This document shows, in pieces, positions 35,216-44,412 of a DNA stretch of 64,000 bases. The position numbers and the translations under genes were made by a program. The stretch spans positions 310,001 through 374,000 of the forward strand of contig NZ_JAAGWD010000001.1 in the NCBI RefSeq assembly GCF_010686685.1. Reading direction: 5' to 3'. The notes under the pieces were generated by a model. The model saw nothing but the letters and a program-made list of their open reading frames with translations. It did not search any database and had not been told where the DNA came from. Every line of letters starts with the position of its first letter. Within the stretch, counting starts at the first letter, position 1. Source of the DNA: Pontibacter burrus. Its GTDB lineage: Bacteria; Bacteroidota; Bacteroidia; Cytophagales; Hymenobacteraceae.

Positions 35216-35617
35216 TTAATTTCCCTTCTCCAGCTCCTCTACAGGCACAAACTTCATAGAAAGCGAGTTTACGCAATGGCGGATATTCTTTGGTGTCAGG
35301 TATTCGCCTTCGAACACGTGGCCCAGGTGTCCGCCGCAGTTAGCACATACAATTTCGGTACGTCGGCCGTCGGCATCCGGTATGCGTTTTACAGCGCCCG
35401 TTATCTCATCGTCGAAACTAGGCCAGCCGCAATGCGACTCAAATTTGTATTCCGAAGTATAAAGCGGGGCATTGCAGCGGCGACATAAGTAAACACCTTC
35501 TGCTTTATTATGCTCATACTCGCCTGTGCCCGGGTATTCCGTGCCCTTGTGAACTATAATACGCTCCTCTTCAGGGGTAAGCTTGTTATATTCTGATGGA
35601 TCTTTTGCGATTTTCAT
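35216..35617 (-). CDS. msrB: Peptide-methionine (R)-S-oxide reductase MsrB
   Basis: This 133-residue protein has two CxxC zinc pairs ([14 protein letters not shown]) and the catalytic Cys in [12 protein letters not shown]. It reduces the R epimer of methionine sulfoxide. It is the promoter-proximal gene of the msrB-msrB-msrA cluster. Confidence 0.95.
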   Translation of the reverse strand: MKIAKDPSEYNKLTPEEERIIVHKGTEYPGTGEYEHNKAEGVYLCRRCNAPLYTSEYKFESHCGWPSFDDEITGAVKRIPDADGRRTEIVCANCGGHLGHVFEGEYLTPKNIRHCVNSLSMKFVPVEELEKGN

Positions 35618-35717
35618 GAGTTAAATATTTTGCTAAAGTTGTACTAAAACAAATAACGCACCTTAAAGTTTTAGATGACATATTGGCCGTTTTATCCGGC
35701 ACCAACTTATAGTATAC

Positions 35718-36494
35718 CTATGCACCCTGCCCCACGTTCTGCGACAGGCCACCATCCATAAAGTAACTTGATCCGGTAACATAATCTGCATCAGCAGAAG
35801 CCAGGAAAACCGCCACCCTGGCAATCTCTTCCGGTTTACCAGCCCTTTTCATTGGGATGTTCTGTTCAGCTTTTTCACGCACTTTCTTATTGTCTATGGC
35901 TTCCTGGTTCATGGGCGTTAAAATCATGCCCGGGCAGATATTGTTTACGTTAATGCCATCTTCAGCTAATTCCAGGGCCATTGTGCGGGCAAGGTTACGA
36001 ACTGCCGCCTTAGAAGCGCAATAATCTGCTGTGCCGGCAGCAACAATCTCTTCGTGCACCGACGATACGTTGATGATCTTGCCTTTGCCACCCTGCTGTT
36101 TGCGGTGCTTTATAAAAGCCCTGGAACAAAAGAAGGTACCATACAGATTGGTACGGATAGTCTTGTCGAAAACTTCTGTGCTCATATCGGCCACGTTAAT
36201 GCCTGAGCCATTTACGGCGGCATTGTTCACCAGTATATCGATCGTTTTAAACTGCTTCAGTGCCTGCCCAAACAGCTGTTCTACCTTTTGCTCATCACTG
36301 ATATCTACCTGTAATATTACGCCTTTGCTGTTGTGCTTCTCCACTTCTTTAAGTGTTCCTTCAGCGCCTGCTTTGTCAGAATGATAACAGATAACCACAT
36401 CAGCTCCTTCTCTGGCGTATTCAATGGCGGTGGCTTTGCCAATACCCGAATCTGCGCCTGTAATCAGCGCTACTTTTCCTTTAAGTTTGTCCAT
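35718..36494 (-). CDS. SDR-family NAD(P)-dependent oxidoreductase
   Basis: This 258-residue classical short-chain dehydrogenase has TGADSGIG (cofactor-binding), NNAA, the catalytic Ser in NVSSVHEE and the YCASK catalytic pair. The end DYVTGSSYFMDGGLSQN is typical of glucose/ribitol dehydrogenase-like members. The substrate is unknown. It is monocistronic with its own leader. Confidence 0.87.
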   Translation of the reverse strand: MDKLKGKVALITGADSGIGKATAIEYAREGADVVICYHSDKAGAEGTLKEVEKHNSKGVILQVDISDEQKVEQLFGQALKQFKTIDILVNNAAVNGSGINVADMSTEVFDKTIRTNLYGTFFCSRAFIKHRKQQGGKGKIINVSSVHEEIVAAGTADYCASKAAVRNLARTMALELAEDGINVNNICPGMILTPMNQEAIDNKKVREKAEQNIPMKRAGKPEEIARVAVFLASADADYVTGSSYFMDGGLSQNVGQGA

Positions 36495-36592
36495 AGATAA
36501 TTGTTTGTATGCTAATGCTCTCAGCCTGAGTTAAGCTAAAATCAATAGTTACATACTGCCTGCGCTGCCTGGTGGTTCAGGGATAAGATGGA

Positions 36593-37072
36593 TTACTTTT
36601 CGTGCAGCTTCCGGTTATTTAGCAGCTTGTCTATAGTTTGCACAATGCGCTCTACCTTGGTTTCGTCGGTTTTGGAACTATAGATCCAGTCAGTTATGGC
36701 TTTCTGTTCGCCATCGGTGCAGTTCTGAAACTTCTCATAAGCTGCGGGTTCATCTCTCAGGCAAAGCAGCAGCTCTTCAGGTACTTCCTGCGGGGTGTTG
36801 TCGGAGTAAAGTATTACCTGCACCCAATCGCCTGCCTGCTTCTTTATCTTTTTCCGGATCTCGGATTTTACCGGCAGAAAAAGCTTGCCATTGCCCATCG
36901 GCATTAGGTGGAAGCCTTTTATTTCGTAACCGTCTATAGTTCCTTTTACCCTAACCCAACCAAAATGGGTATGTTTGTCCGGAGCAATTTCAGGTATAGC
37001 TGCATAGGTCCAGCCGCCTTTGCCGGGAAACTTCTCCAGCAGGTAAGCTTTATCGGTTAGAGGTTCATGCAT
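36593..37072 (-). CDS. YdeI/OmdA-type protein with DUF1905 domain
   Basis: This 159-residue soluble protein has an N-terminal DUF1905 segment (WTYAAIPE...FGWVRVKGTIDGYEIKG...LPVKSEIRKKIKKQAGDWVQVILY) followed by a YdeI/OmpD-associated region (RDEPAAYEKFQNCTDGEQKAITDWIYSSKTDETKVERI). Such proteins are common in Bacteroidota; their role is uncertain. Confidence 0.82.
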   Translation of the reverse strand: MHEPLTDKAYLLEKFPGKGGWTYAAIPEIAPDKHTHFGWVRVKGTIDGYEIKGFHLMPMGNGKLFLPVKSEIRKKIKKQAGDWVQVILYSDNTPQEVPEELLLCLRDEPAAYEKFQNCTDGEQKAITDWIYSSKTDETKVERIVQTIDKLLNNRKLHEK

Positions 37073-37112
37073 AGCGTTAAACTATAGAAATACAAGATCT
37101 TGCTTTTTATGC

Positions 37113-38180
37113 CTATTTCAGAAGGTTTATTCTTACCCAATCTCTGATCTGGTTTTTAGTCGCAGCCGCATAAGGTATTCCTTTGGTTGATCCCTCATGA
37201 CAAAGATCTGTGAGTTTAAATGAATGATTGGCACCTGCTATAGTTGCGGTCTGGATGTTTGCAGGTATGCCGCCTGGGTAAAGCTTTTGCAGCTCCGCCA
37301 AGCTGTATTTAGGAGATACCAGCGCATCGTTTTCGCCGAATATGAGCAGCAATGACCTTTGTATGTTAGAAAGATACTTACCCGGCTCAAACTTCCCGAT
37401 AACTTTAAGCTGTTTCCATTGGGGCTTAACAGGTAAAGCTGTCGCCACAAGAAAAGTTACCTTTGTTTTCTTGGTCGCCTTTTGTCGTGCTGCTTCTTCG
37501 GTTAGCTGCTCTTTGCACATCAGGGTGCTGGTGTAGTCGTTTCGTACCTGCTCCCATACGTTAAATGTTGGCCCTGCCAGCGAGATGCCTCCGACAAATG
37601 TTTCCGGATATTTCGAAACGCAGATCTGGGTTATCCAGCCTCCCTGGCTATGCCCTGCTATCGCTATCCGGTTCTTGTCTATAAAGGGAAGCGACTGCAG
37701 GTAATCAGCAGCAGCTTTTGCATCGGCAGCCCTGCTCTCGAAATCGGCTGTGTGCCATTTCCCTTCTGATGCGCCTATGCCTCTTTTATCAAAATACAGA
37801 ATGGCAACGCTATCCATCGGTAATTGATTTGTAAACAAAGAATCTACAAAGCTTGCGTAGCTGGAGGTCGTAGAGCCGGCACCCGAGCCAACACAGAACA
37901 CAATAGCCGGTATTTTGGCTGTAGTCTGTGCTATATGCTTTGGCACCAGTAGTTTGCCCTGCAGGGTGTATTGCCCGCTTTTAAAAGAGATGGGTAGCCT
38001 ATCTATTGCGACAGCACTGCCGGAGGGTGCAGTGGGCCCGGGTGCAGCATTTAAGCTACCGATGTGGATTATCAGCAGGAAGAGGAGCGCTATTTTTTTG
38101 TACGGGACAACATACAGCCAGCTGCCCTTGCTAAAGGATCTCCCAAACCAGCGGGTTTCGAAAACTATAGTTTGAAGCAT
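37113..38180 (-). CDS. Alpha/beta hydrolase with N-terminal signal/anchor
   Basis: This 355-residue protein has the nucleophile elbow GHSQGG, the upstream DKRGIGAS block and a C-terminal GANHSFK with the likely catalytic histidine, so it is a serine esterase- or peptidase-like alpha/beta hydrolase. A hydrophobic stretch at residues 30-43 preceded by KK acts as signal peptide or anchor. No ATG lies just before it, so the first 27 residues may not all be real. The gene diverges from the qorB-like gene. Confidence 0.83.
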   Translation of the reverse strand: MLQTIVFETRWFGRSFSKGSWLYVVPYKKIALLFLLIIHIGSLNAAPGPTAPSGSAVAIDRLPISFKSGQYTLQGKLLVPKHIAQTTAKIPAIVFCVGSGAGSTTSSYASFVDSLFTNQLPMDSVAILYFDKRGIGASEGKWHTADFESRAADAKAAADYLQSLPFIDKNRIAIAGHSQGGWITQICVSKYPETFVGGISLAGPTFNVWEQVRNDYTSTLMCKEQLTEEAARQKATKKTKVTFLVATALPVKPQWKQLKVIGKFEPGKYLSNIQRSLLLIFGENDALVSPKYSLAELQKLYPGGIPANIQTATIAGANHSFKLTDLCHEGSTKGIPYAAATKNQIRDWVRINLLK

Positions 38181-38376
38181 ACGGTGTATTATGTATAAGC
38201 GTGTAGAATTAAAACTATATTCAACCCCTCTGCCTCACGAATGTATGAAATTGCCCTTAATCCTTTAGGTATCAGCGATACTATTGAGATACTACCTCAC
38301 ATCTGATAACCTTCTCAGTTCTTATTAGTTGTATAAATTACTACCGAAGATACTAAAACGGAAAGGATAAAATCAT

Positions 38377-39240
38377 ATGAAATTTGGAATTACCGGAGCT
38401 ACAGGGCAGCTTGGCCGCCTTGTAATCAGCAAGCTCAAAGAGCGAACATCAGAAGCTAACATTGTGGCGCTTGCCCGCTCGCAACAAAAGGGTGCTGACC
38501 TGGGCGTAACGGTGCGCGAAGCGGACTATACGAAACCGGAAACGCTTAACCGTGCTTTAGAGGGGATAAACATTCTGCTCCTTATCTCATCCAGCGAAGT
38601 GGGACAACGTGCGGCCCAGCACAAAAACGTGATAGAGGCAGCAAAAGAAGCCGGCGTAGAATGGATCGTGTATACCAGTCTGCTTCATGCTGATACGTCG
38701 TCGCTGAGCCTCGCTGCCGAACACCGCGAAACGGAAGCAATGCTGAGAGCATCGGGTATACAATTTACATTTTTGCGTAACGGCTGGTACACCGAAAACT
38801 ATACCGGCTCTATTCAGGGTGCTCTTGCCGGTGGTGCTTTTATTGGCAGTGCAGGGGATGGTAAAATCTCTTCGGCAGCCCGTGCCGATTATGCTGACGC
38901 GGCGGTTGCGGTTCTGACAGGTGAAGGCCACAGAGGCAAAGTGTATGAGCTGGCCGGCGATGAAGCTTACACGCTAAACGATCTGGCTGCAGAAATTTCA
39001 AGACAGACAGGCAAAGACATCCCTTACAAAAATCTGCCTGAGGCCGATTATGCTGCTGCTCTCGCTGGTTTCGGTTTGCCTGAAGGGCTGGCGCAGGCCA
39101 TTGCCGGTTGGGATATCTCCGCATCTAAAGGCGATCTGTATGACGATAGCCGCCAGCTTTCTACCCTTATTGGTCACCCGACCACACCTATGAAAGAGAC
39201 CGTAGCAGAAGCGCTTAAAGAAACTTCGAAAACGCAGTAA
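38377..39240 (+). CDS. NAD(P)-binding NmrA/QorB-like oxidoreductase
   Basis: This 287-residue atypical SDR begins GITGATGQLGRLV (cofactor loop) and contains TFLRNGWYTENY, a hallmark of the QorB/YtfG quinone-oxidoreductase group. The N-terminal GxxGxxG loop and the position of the family motif are certain, the substrate is not. A perfect terminator follows at 39263. Confidence 0.83.
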   Translation: MKFGITGATGQLGRLVISKLKERTSEANIVALARSQQKGADLGVTVREADYTKPETLNRALEGINILLLISSSEVGQRAAQHKNVIEAAKEAGVEWIVYTSLLHADTSSLSLAAEHRETEAMLRASGIQFTFLRNGWYTENYTGSIQGALAGGAFIGSAGDGKISSAARADYADAAVAVLTGEGHRGKVYELAGDEAYTLNDLAAEISRQTGKDIPYKNLPEADYAAALAGFGLPEGLAQAIAGWDISASKGDLYDDSRQLSTLIGHPTTPMKETVAEALKETSKTQ

Positions 39241-39262
39241 GGCTTATAGTTTAACTATAGCC

Positions 39263-39307
39263 TATAAACAAGAGAAGCTACTTCACCAGTAGCTTCTCTT
39301 GTTTATA
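39263..39307 (+). terminator. Rho-independent terminator of the QorB-like gene
   Basis: A 20-base perfect stem (39263-39282 with 39288-39307) has a 5-base loop TCACC. It is 22 bases after the stop codon and may also serve the minus-strand terC gene. Confidence 0.83.
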
Positions 39308-39385
39308 AGGAGTTTGGTTCTGCTAACTACAAACTATAGTTTCAGATAAACTATAGTTGCGCTATCACTAAAAATTCTGAAAGAC

Positions 39386-40324
39386 TTATTGCCCCTGATT
39401 GTTCATTCTATTGTCTCTTCTGGTTTTCACAAAAGACAGGACAATACTGAAGATCAGGACCATCGCAATTACCAGTAGCGATATAAACGTAGGAATCTTG
39501 AAGATATCAACCAATAGCATTTTAGAGCCTACAAATACCAGTATAATGGCCAGTCCGTACGATAGGTAAACAAAGCGGTCTACTACGTGGGCGAGGGCAA
39601 AATACAACGAACGCAAACCTAGGATGGCAAATACGTTTGAAGTATAGACGATGAACTGGTCTTGTGTAATGGCAAGTATTGCCGGAATGCTGTCAACGGC
39701 AAAGATCAGGTCGGTAGTTTCGATCAGGATAAGCACCAGAAACAGCGGCGTAGCATACTTTTTGCCATCTACTTTCACAAAGAACTTATCCCCATGCAAC
39801 TCATTTGTAACAGGCATTATTCTTCTGGCAAACTTCATAACCGGGTTGTTTTCCGGATCGATCGTGGTCCCCTTCTCTGTAAACATTTTGTAACCGGTAT
39901 AGATCAGGAAAGCGCCGAAAATGTAAATGGTCCAGTGGAATTTCTCGATCAGGGCAACACCGGCGAAGATAAAGATTATCCTCATGACCAATGCCCCAAG
40001 AATACCCCAGAACAGGATCTTGTGCTGGTAGATGGCAGGCACCTGGAAATAGCCGAAAACAAGCACAAACACGAATATATTATCTATGCTCAGCGATTTC
40101 TCGATAAGGTAACCGGTCAGGAACTCAATTGCTTTGGCCTCGCCGAACCAGTAATACACTAAGGCATTAAAAACCAGGGCAAGACTTATCCAGACAGCTG
40201 ACCAGGTCAGTGCTTCTTTTACTGATACAACATGCGCCTTCCGGTTAAATACGCCCAGGTCGAGCGCAAGCATGAGAAGTACAAATACGTTAAAGCCAAT
40301 CCAGAATGAGGCGGTTACTTCCAT
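39386..40324 (-). CDS. TerC family membrane protein
   Basis: This 312-residue protein has about nine hydrophobic segments and the acidic membrane motifs SIDNIFVFVLVF and ETTDLIFAVDSIPA that are the TerC/Alx hallmark. Related proteins export manganese, often to metallate secreted proteins, or are linked with tellurite resistance. A possible -7 element (TAAATTTGC on the minus strand, 40401-40393) lies about 70 bases before the start. Confidence 0.88.
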   Translation of the reverse strand: MEVTASFWIGFNVFVLLMLALDLGVFNRKAHVVSVKEALTWSAVWISLALVFNALVYYWFGEAKAIEFLTGYLIEKSLSIDNIFVFVLVFGYFQVPAIYQHKILFWGILGALVMRIIFIFAGVALIEKFHWTIYIFGAFLIYTGYKMFTEKGTTIDPENNPVMKFARRIMPVTNELHGDKFFVKVDGKKYATPLFLVLILIETTDLIFAVDSIPAILAITQDQFIVYTSNVFAILGLRSLYFALAHVVDRFVYLSYGLAIILVFVGSKMLLVDIFKIPTFISLLVIAMVLIFSIVLSFVKTRRDNRMNNQGQ

Positions 40325-40460
40325 AAGTGTTCGTTAGTGTTTGTTAGTTACAATTCTTATAAGATGTTTGTTACAAGAAAGGCTTTTCGCGTGCAAATTT
40401 AATCAGATAGTGTACTTGCTGCATAGTTATCTTAGCATATTGGCTTAAAATTAGATGAAT

Positions 40461-40498
40461 AACAAAGAAGCAGCCACAAACGGAGCTGCTTCTTTGTT
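40461..40498 (-). terminator. Rho-independent terminator of the SDR gene at 40613
   Basis: AACAAAGAAGCAGC (40461-40474) pairs with GCTGCTTCTTTGTT (40485-40498). The loop and inner stem nearly repeat those of the fumC terminator at 42964-42991. Confidence 0.82.
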
Positions 40499-40612
40499 AT
40501 AAATAATCCGGATATAGTTTCCCAAGTCCGCTATCCGACATTTTTTTCTTCAAGCCGATGTTGGATGCTCCCGAAGCGATGACCGTATGAGAAAGCAATT
40601 CTGTTCTTAGTG

Positions 40613-41404
40613 CTAAGGGTTTCCATACATATTCGACTCACCCCCATCTATAGCTATAGTTTGTCCATTAACATAAGAGGCCGCTTCGCTTAGCAGAAAA
40701 GCCACTACCTTGGCCACTTCTTCAGGTAAGCCTAAACGCCTGGTTGGGTTTCGTTTGGCGTATTCGGCTTCTGCAGCTTTGGGGTCATCAGGATTAACTT
40801 CTCTGAAGGCTTCGGCCACCATGGGCGTCAGGATGGCTCCCGGGGCAATGGCGTTGGTTATGATGCCGTCCTTGCCATACTCGAGAGCAGCGTTTTTTGT
40901 CATGCCGGAAACGGCGTGTTTGCTGGCCACATAGGCTACCTGGTTCAGTACGCCCCGAATGCCGCCCACCGATGCCACATTTACAATACGCCCGTACTTC
41001 TGCTTCTGCATAACCGGAATTACATAGCGCATGCCGTAATACACACCCATCAGGTTAATGTCGATCACCTTTTTAAACATCTTGATGTCGTACTCGATCA
41101 TGGGTGCCTGCTTGCCCTCTATCCCGGCGTTGTTATACAGGCCGTCTATGCGGCCAAATGCTTTCTCTGTTTCCGAAGCATAGCGTTTCACATCGTCTTC
41201 ATTGGAGGCGTCGCCCACCACTGTAATGATCTTTGCTGAAGAGAACTCTCTAGTTAAGTTATCGGCTGCATCAGAGAGTTGGGCTTCGTTGAAATCCATC
41301 AAGGTAAGGTTAGCCCCCTGGCTTGCCAACTCTTTCGCTGCCGCCAGCCCCAGGCCCATGGCAGCACCCGTGATAATGATAGATTTCTGGTCGAATGTTT
41401 TCAT
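40613..41404 (-). CDS. SDR-family oxidoreductase
   Basis: This 263-residue classical SDR has TGAAMGLG, NNAG, the catalytic Ser in NVASVGGI and YVASK. It resembles 3-oxoacyl-ACP reductase- or steroid-dehydrogenase-like members. The substrate is unknown. A terminator follows it, and the REP-like region lies upstream of its start. Confidence 0.87.
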   Translation of the reverse strand: MKTFDQKSIIITGAAMGLGLAAAKELASQGANLTLMDFNEAQLSDAADNLTREFSSAKIITVVGDASNEDDVKRYASETEKAFGRIDGLYNNAGIEGKQAPMIEYDIKMFKKVIDINLMGVYYGMRYVIPVMQKQKYGRIVNVASVGGIRGVLNQVAYVASKHAVSGMTKNAALEYGKDGIITNAIAPGAILTPMVAEAFREVNPDDPKAAEAEYAKRNPTRRLGLPEEVAKVVAFLLSEAASYVNGQTIAIDGGESNMYGNP

Positions 41405-41528
41405 AGTAGCTTATAGTTTGATGTAGAACTCGGTAAGTATGGCAGGCTCCTTTTATCTGCTTTTCAGAAGAACAATATAAAAGCTTAAAAAACCTGGGGT
41501 GATGAAGGGAAGCAGAGATGTATGAATT

Positions 41529-41774
41529 ATACGATGGAAGGTGGATTGGTGGTGGAGCTAACTATAGTTGGATGTTTGGAGATAGTGTTGTGCAGCTATG
41601 AAAAGTATTTGTCTTGCTGGCCTCTTGCTAGTGCGAGCTTGCAGCTCGTGTCTTACTTTCATAGTATAAATTAAGTACGAGCTACAAGCTCGCACTAGCG
41701 GAGTAGGTTAAATATGGAATATACGATGGAAGGTGGGTTTCCGGTGGAGCTAACTATAGTTTGACGTTTAGAGA
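41529..41774. repeat. REP/BIME-like element with two 54-base direct repeats around an inverted repeat
   Basis: Two 54-base direct repeats (41529-41582 and 41721-41774, 47 of 54 positions identical, each holding one AACTATAGTT) flank a 23-base inverted repeat (41627-41649 with 41677-41699, one mismatch). Each arm of the latter is itself a hairpin: CGAGCT-TGC-AGCTCG (41634-41648) and CGAGCT-ACA-AGCTCG (41678-41692). This resembles REP/BIME elements moved by RAYT transposases in other bacteria. No RAYT gene is in the window. The whole gap 41405-41829 holds nothing else. Confidence 0.75.
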
Positions 41775-41829
41775 ATGAATTAAGAGTCACAAGCACGCAC
41801 TATTGGGATTAATATCTATTCAGTAAGAA

Positions 41830-42285
41830 TTAATCAACTAAAGTTCGTCTGAATTTACTCGCTTCTACATAAGTATTAAACTTATAAAACTTTCGAGAAG
41901 TAACGGAATGTATATATTCATACTCATTTCTCAAGCTGATCTCAAGTTTATCTAAAGTTTTGTGTTCAAAGATATCAGTTAGATATCGATCTTCAATTTC
42001 TTCTATTTCAGATAAATAAACATACTTGTTTACACCATCTAGAAAACCTGTTTCACCGGATGATGACATGGAGGTGTAAGGACCGGTTTTATATTGTATA
42101 ACAGCTAAAGTATATTTTGTGCTAGTTTGATCTATAATGTTTTTAGACTTATCATTCGTATTAGCAGCTTCTAATTGAGCCTTTAGGTCTGCAATTTGTT
42201 CTTCCTGCTCTTTTAATTTGGAAGTATCTGTACAAGAAAACAAGATAAGACAAATTAATAATATAGTTCCTCTAAGATATTTCAT
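41830..42285 (-). CDS. AT-rich small lipoprotein of unknown function
   Basis: This 151-residue protein has a lipoprotein signal (LFSC, Cys18), then a short coiled coil (LKEQEEQIADLKAQLEAAN), and an unrecognised domain with YKTGPYTSMSSSGETGFLDG. The composition is more AT-rich, with more Asn, Lys, Ile and Ser than its neighbours. It lies 32 bases after the gene at 42318, same strand, which suggests a two-gene unit. Confidence 0.65.
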   Translation of the reverse strand: MKYLRGTILLICLILFSCTDTSKLKEQEEQIADLKAQLEAANTNDKSKNIIDQTSTKYTLAVIQYKTGPYTSMSSSGETGFLDGVNKYVYLSEIEEIEDRYLTDIFEHKTLDKLEISLRNEYEYIHSVTSRKFYKFNTYVEASKFRRTLVD

Positions 42286-42317
42286 TTCGTTTTAGGCTTA
42301 CTCTTTATATAACTCGT

Positions 42318-42896
42318 TTAATTACCCCCCATTTGTCTTTTTAAATCAGCTTTTATTGTTCGAATTAGAATCTCATAATTGCTTTTATGGTTAGCATTTT
42401 GATCTATCATTTGTCCTACTTGAAATTCATCAAAACTCTGGTTCGATCTATATTTTATTAAGCTTGATTTTCCAATTTGATACTCTGAAAATGAATGAAT
42501 TATATTAATGAGCTCATCATAATGTGAATCTTCAATAAAGAGGGAAGATCTTTCAATCTCTGTACGAGTAATACTTAACTGTTTAGAAAACTTTTCAAGG
42601 TTAACTGAATTTGCTATACTCCATAATGAATCAGCGAGAACTTTGAGGTCATACAAACTAGCCCATAACAGACTATAATGTTCAAATTGCTTATCATTAT
42701 ACTTTAGTGAAGTTTGTTTAATTATCTCTAACTGAGATTGGTAATGATTTATTTCATTCTGAAATTTAGCTTTAAGCTCTTCCTCATATCTCTTAATAAA
42801 AATTTGAGCTATATATCTTGAGAAAGATAGTATAATAGCACCTACCCCACCAGCTGAGAGTAGGATTGTTAATAAAATCTCGTATATATTTTCCAC
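42318..42896 (-). CDS. AT-rich membrane-anchored helical protein of unknown function
   Basis: This 192-residue protein has one N-terminal membrane segment (residues about 5-24) followed by a mostly helical cytoplasmic or periplasmic part with KRYEEELKAKFQNEINHY. I do not recognise a family. Codon use is clearly AT-rich (for example many AAT, AAA and ATA) compared with the fumC gene next door, a sign of recent acquisition. It may act with the lipoprotein gene downstream. Confidence 0.62.
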   Translation of the reverse strand: MENIYEILLTILLSAGGVGAIILSFSRYIAQIFIKRYEEELKAKFQNEINHYQSQLEIIKQTSLKYNDKQFEHYSLLWASLYDLKVLADSLWSIANSVNLEKFSKQLSITRTEIERSSLFIEDSHYDELINIIHSFSEYQIGKSSLIKYRSNQSFDEFQVGQMIDQNANHKSNYEILIRTIKADLKRQMGGN

Positions 42897-42963
42897 GCCT
42901 TATCAAATCAATCACTAAATATACGTAAAGTAATATGTATAACTCTGTTCAAGAACAAAACAA

Positions 42964-42991
42964 AAAAGCAGCCCCAAACGGAGCTGCTTTT
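42964..42991 (-). terminator. Rho-independent terminator of fumC
   Basis: AAAAGCAGC (42964-42972) pairs with GCTGCTTTT (42983-42991) and has loop CCCAAACGGA. It sits 24 bases past the fumC stop. Confidence 0.83.
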
Positions 42992-43014
42992 CCTTTATCT
43001 GTAAACTACAGTTC

Positions 43015-44412
43015 TTACTTTTTCAAGCTGCCGATCATGTCCTCTGGGCGTACCCACTCGTCGTACTGCTCGTTGGTTAGCAGACCAAGGGAGATAGCTG
43101 CCTGGCGAAGGGTTGTGCCTTCTTTGTGGGCTTTCTTCGCGATCTTGGCTGCGTTGTCGTAACCGATGTGCGGGTTAAGGGCCGTTACCAGCATCAGCGA
43201 GTTCTCCAGGTTCTCTTTAATGCGGGCTGTGTTTGGCTCGATACCAATTGCGCAATGCTTGTCGAACGAGTCGCAGGCGTCGCCGATCAGCTGGGCGCTC
43301 ATCAGCAGGTTAAAGATCATCACCGGCTTAAACACGTTCAGCTCGAAATGGCCGTTCATGCCTCCAACCGAGATAGCCACGTCGTTACCGATAACCTGCG
43401 CGCAAACCATTGTCATAGCCTCAGCCTGTGTTGGGTTAACCTTACCTGGCATGATAGACGAACCTGGCTCATTCTCTGGAATCAGGATCTCAGCAATACC
43501 AGAACGTGGACCAGAAGCCAGTAAACGAATATCGTTAGCAATCTTCATTAAAGAAACAGCCAGTTGCTTCAGCGCGCCGGAAGTTTCAACTATAGCATCA
43601 TGTGCAGCAAGCGCCTCGAATTTGTTTGGGGCCGTGATGAACTCATGACCGGCATATTGAGAGATCTTCTCGGCAACCAATACATCGTAACCGGCTGGCG
43701 TGTTAAGGCCTGTACCAACTGCAGAGCCACCAAGCGCCAGTGTGCTCAGGTGTGGCAAGGTGTTGCGAAGCGCTTTCATGCCATAGTCCAGCTGCGCTAC
43801 GTAACCCGAAAGCTCCTGGCCCAGCGTAAGTGGCGTAGCATCCATCAGGTGCGTACGGCCGATCTTCACCACATCCATGTAAGCTTCGGCTTTGCTGTGC
43901 AGTGTGTCGCGTAGTTTCTGTACCAACGGCAGCGTGTGCTCTACCACTTTTTTGTAAGCGGCAATGTGCATCGCTGTCGGGAAGGTATCGTTCGAAGACT
44001 GTGACTTGTTTACGTCGTCGTTCGGGTGGATCTTCTTTTTCTCATCCATCAGGTCGCCGCCCAGCAATACGTGTGCACGGTTAGCTACCACCTCATTCAC
44101 GTTCATGTTCGACTGTGTACCTGATCCTGTCTGCCAAACTACCAGCGGGAATTCGTCAGCCAGTTTGCCTTCCAGAATCTCGTCGCAAACCTGAGAGATA
44201 ATGTCTGCTTTGTCCTGAGCCAGAACACCAAGCTGTGCGTTAGCCTGTGCGGCCGATTTTTTAAGGATAGCAAAAGCTTCGATCACTTCTTTCGGCATCA
44301 GTTGGCCGCCAATGGTAAAGTTTTCTTTCGAGCGCTGCGTTTGTGCGCCCCAGTATTTGTCTGCAGGCACCTCAATCGGGCCCATCGTGTCTTTCTCTAC
44401 GCGAACTTGCAT
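43015..44412 (-). CDS. fumC: Class II fumarate hydratase
   Basis: FumC interconverts fumarate and malate in the citric-acid cycle. The 465-residue protein has [13 protein letters not shown], the family signature [15 protein letters not shown], and [12 protein letters not shown]. No Fe-S cluster motif is present, as expected for the oxygen-stable class II type. It is monocistronic with its terminator and a long repeat-rich intergenic region upstream (44413-45517). Confidence 0.97.
   Translation of the reverse strand: MQVRVEKDTMGPIEVPADKYWGAQTQRSKENFTIGGQLMPKEVIEAFAILKKSAAQANAQLGVLAQDKADIISQVCDEILEGKLADEFPLVVWQTGSGTQSNMNVNEVVANRAHVLLGGDLMDEKKKIHPNDDVNKSQSSNDTFPTAMHIAAYKKVVEHTLPLVQKLRDTLHSKAEAYMDVVKIGRTHLMDATPLTLGQELSGYVAQLDYGMKALRNTLPHLSTLALGGSAVGTGLNTPAGYDVLVAEKISQYAGHEFITAPNKFEALAAHDAIVETSGALKQLAVSLMKIANDIRLLASGPRSGIAEILIPENEPGSSIMPGKVNPTQAEAMTMVCAQVIGNDVAISVGGMNGHFELNVFKPVMIFNLLMSAQLIGDACDSFDKHCAIGIEPNTARIKENLENSLMLVTALNPHIGYDNAAKIAKKAHKEGTTLRQAAISLGLLTNEQYDEWVRPEDMIGSLKK

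Noticed and set aside
41830..42896. Reading the AT-rich gene pair as a defence system
   Set aside because: No nuclease, NTPase, toxin or other defence domain can be seen. The idea is kept only as a guess in the findings.
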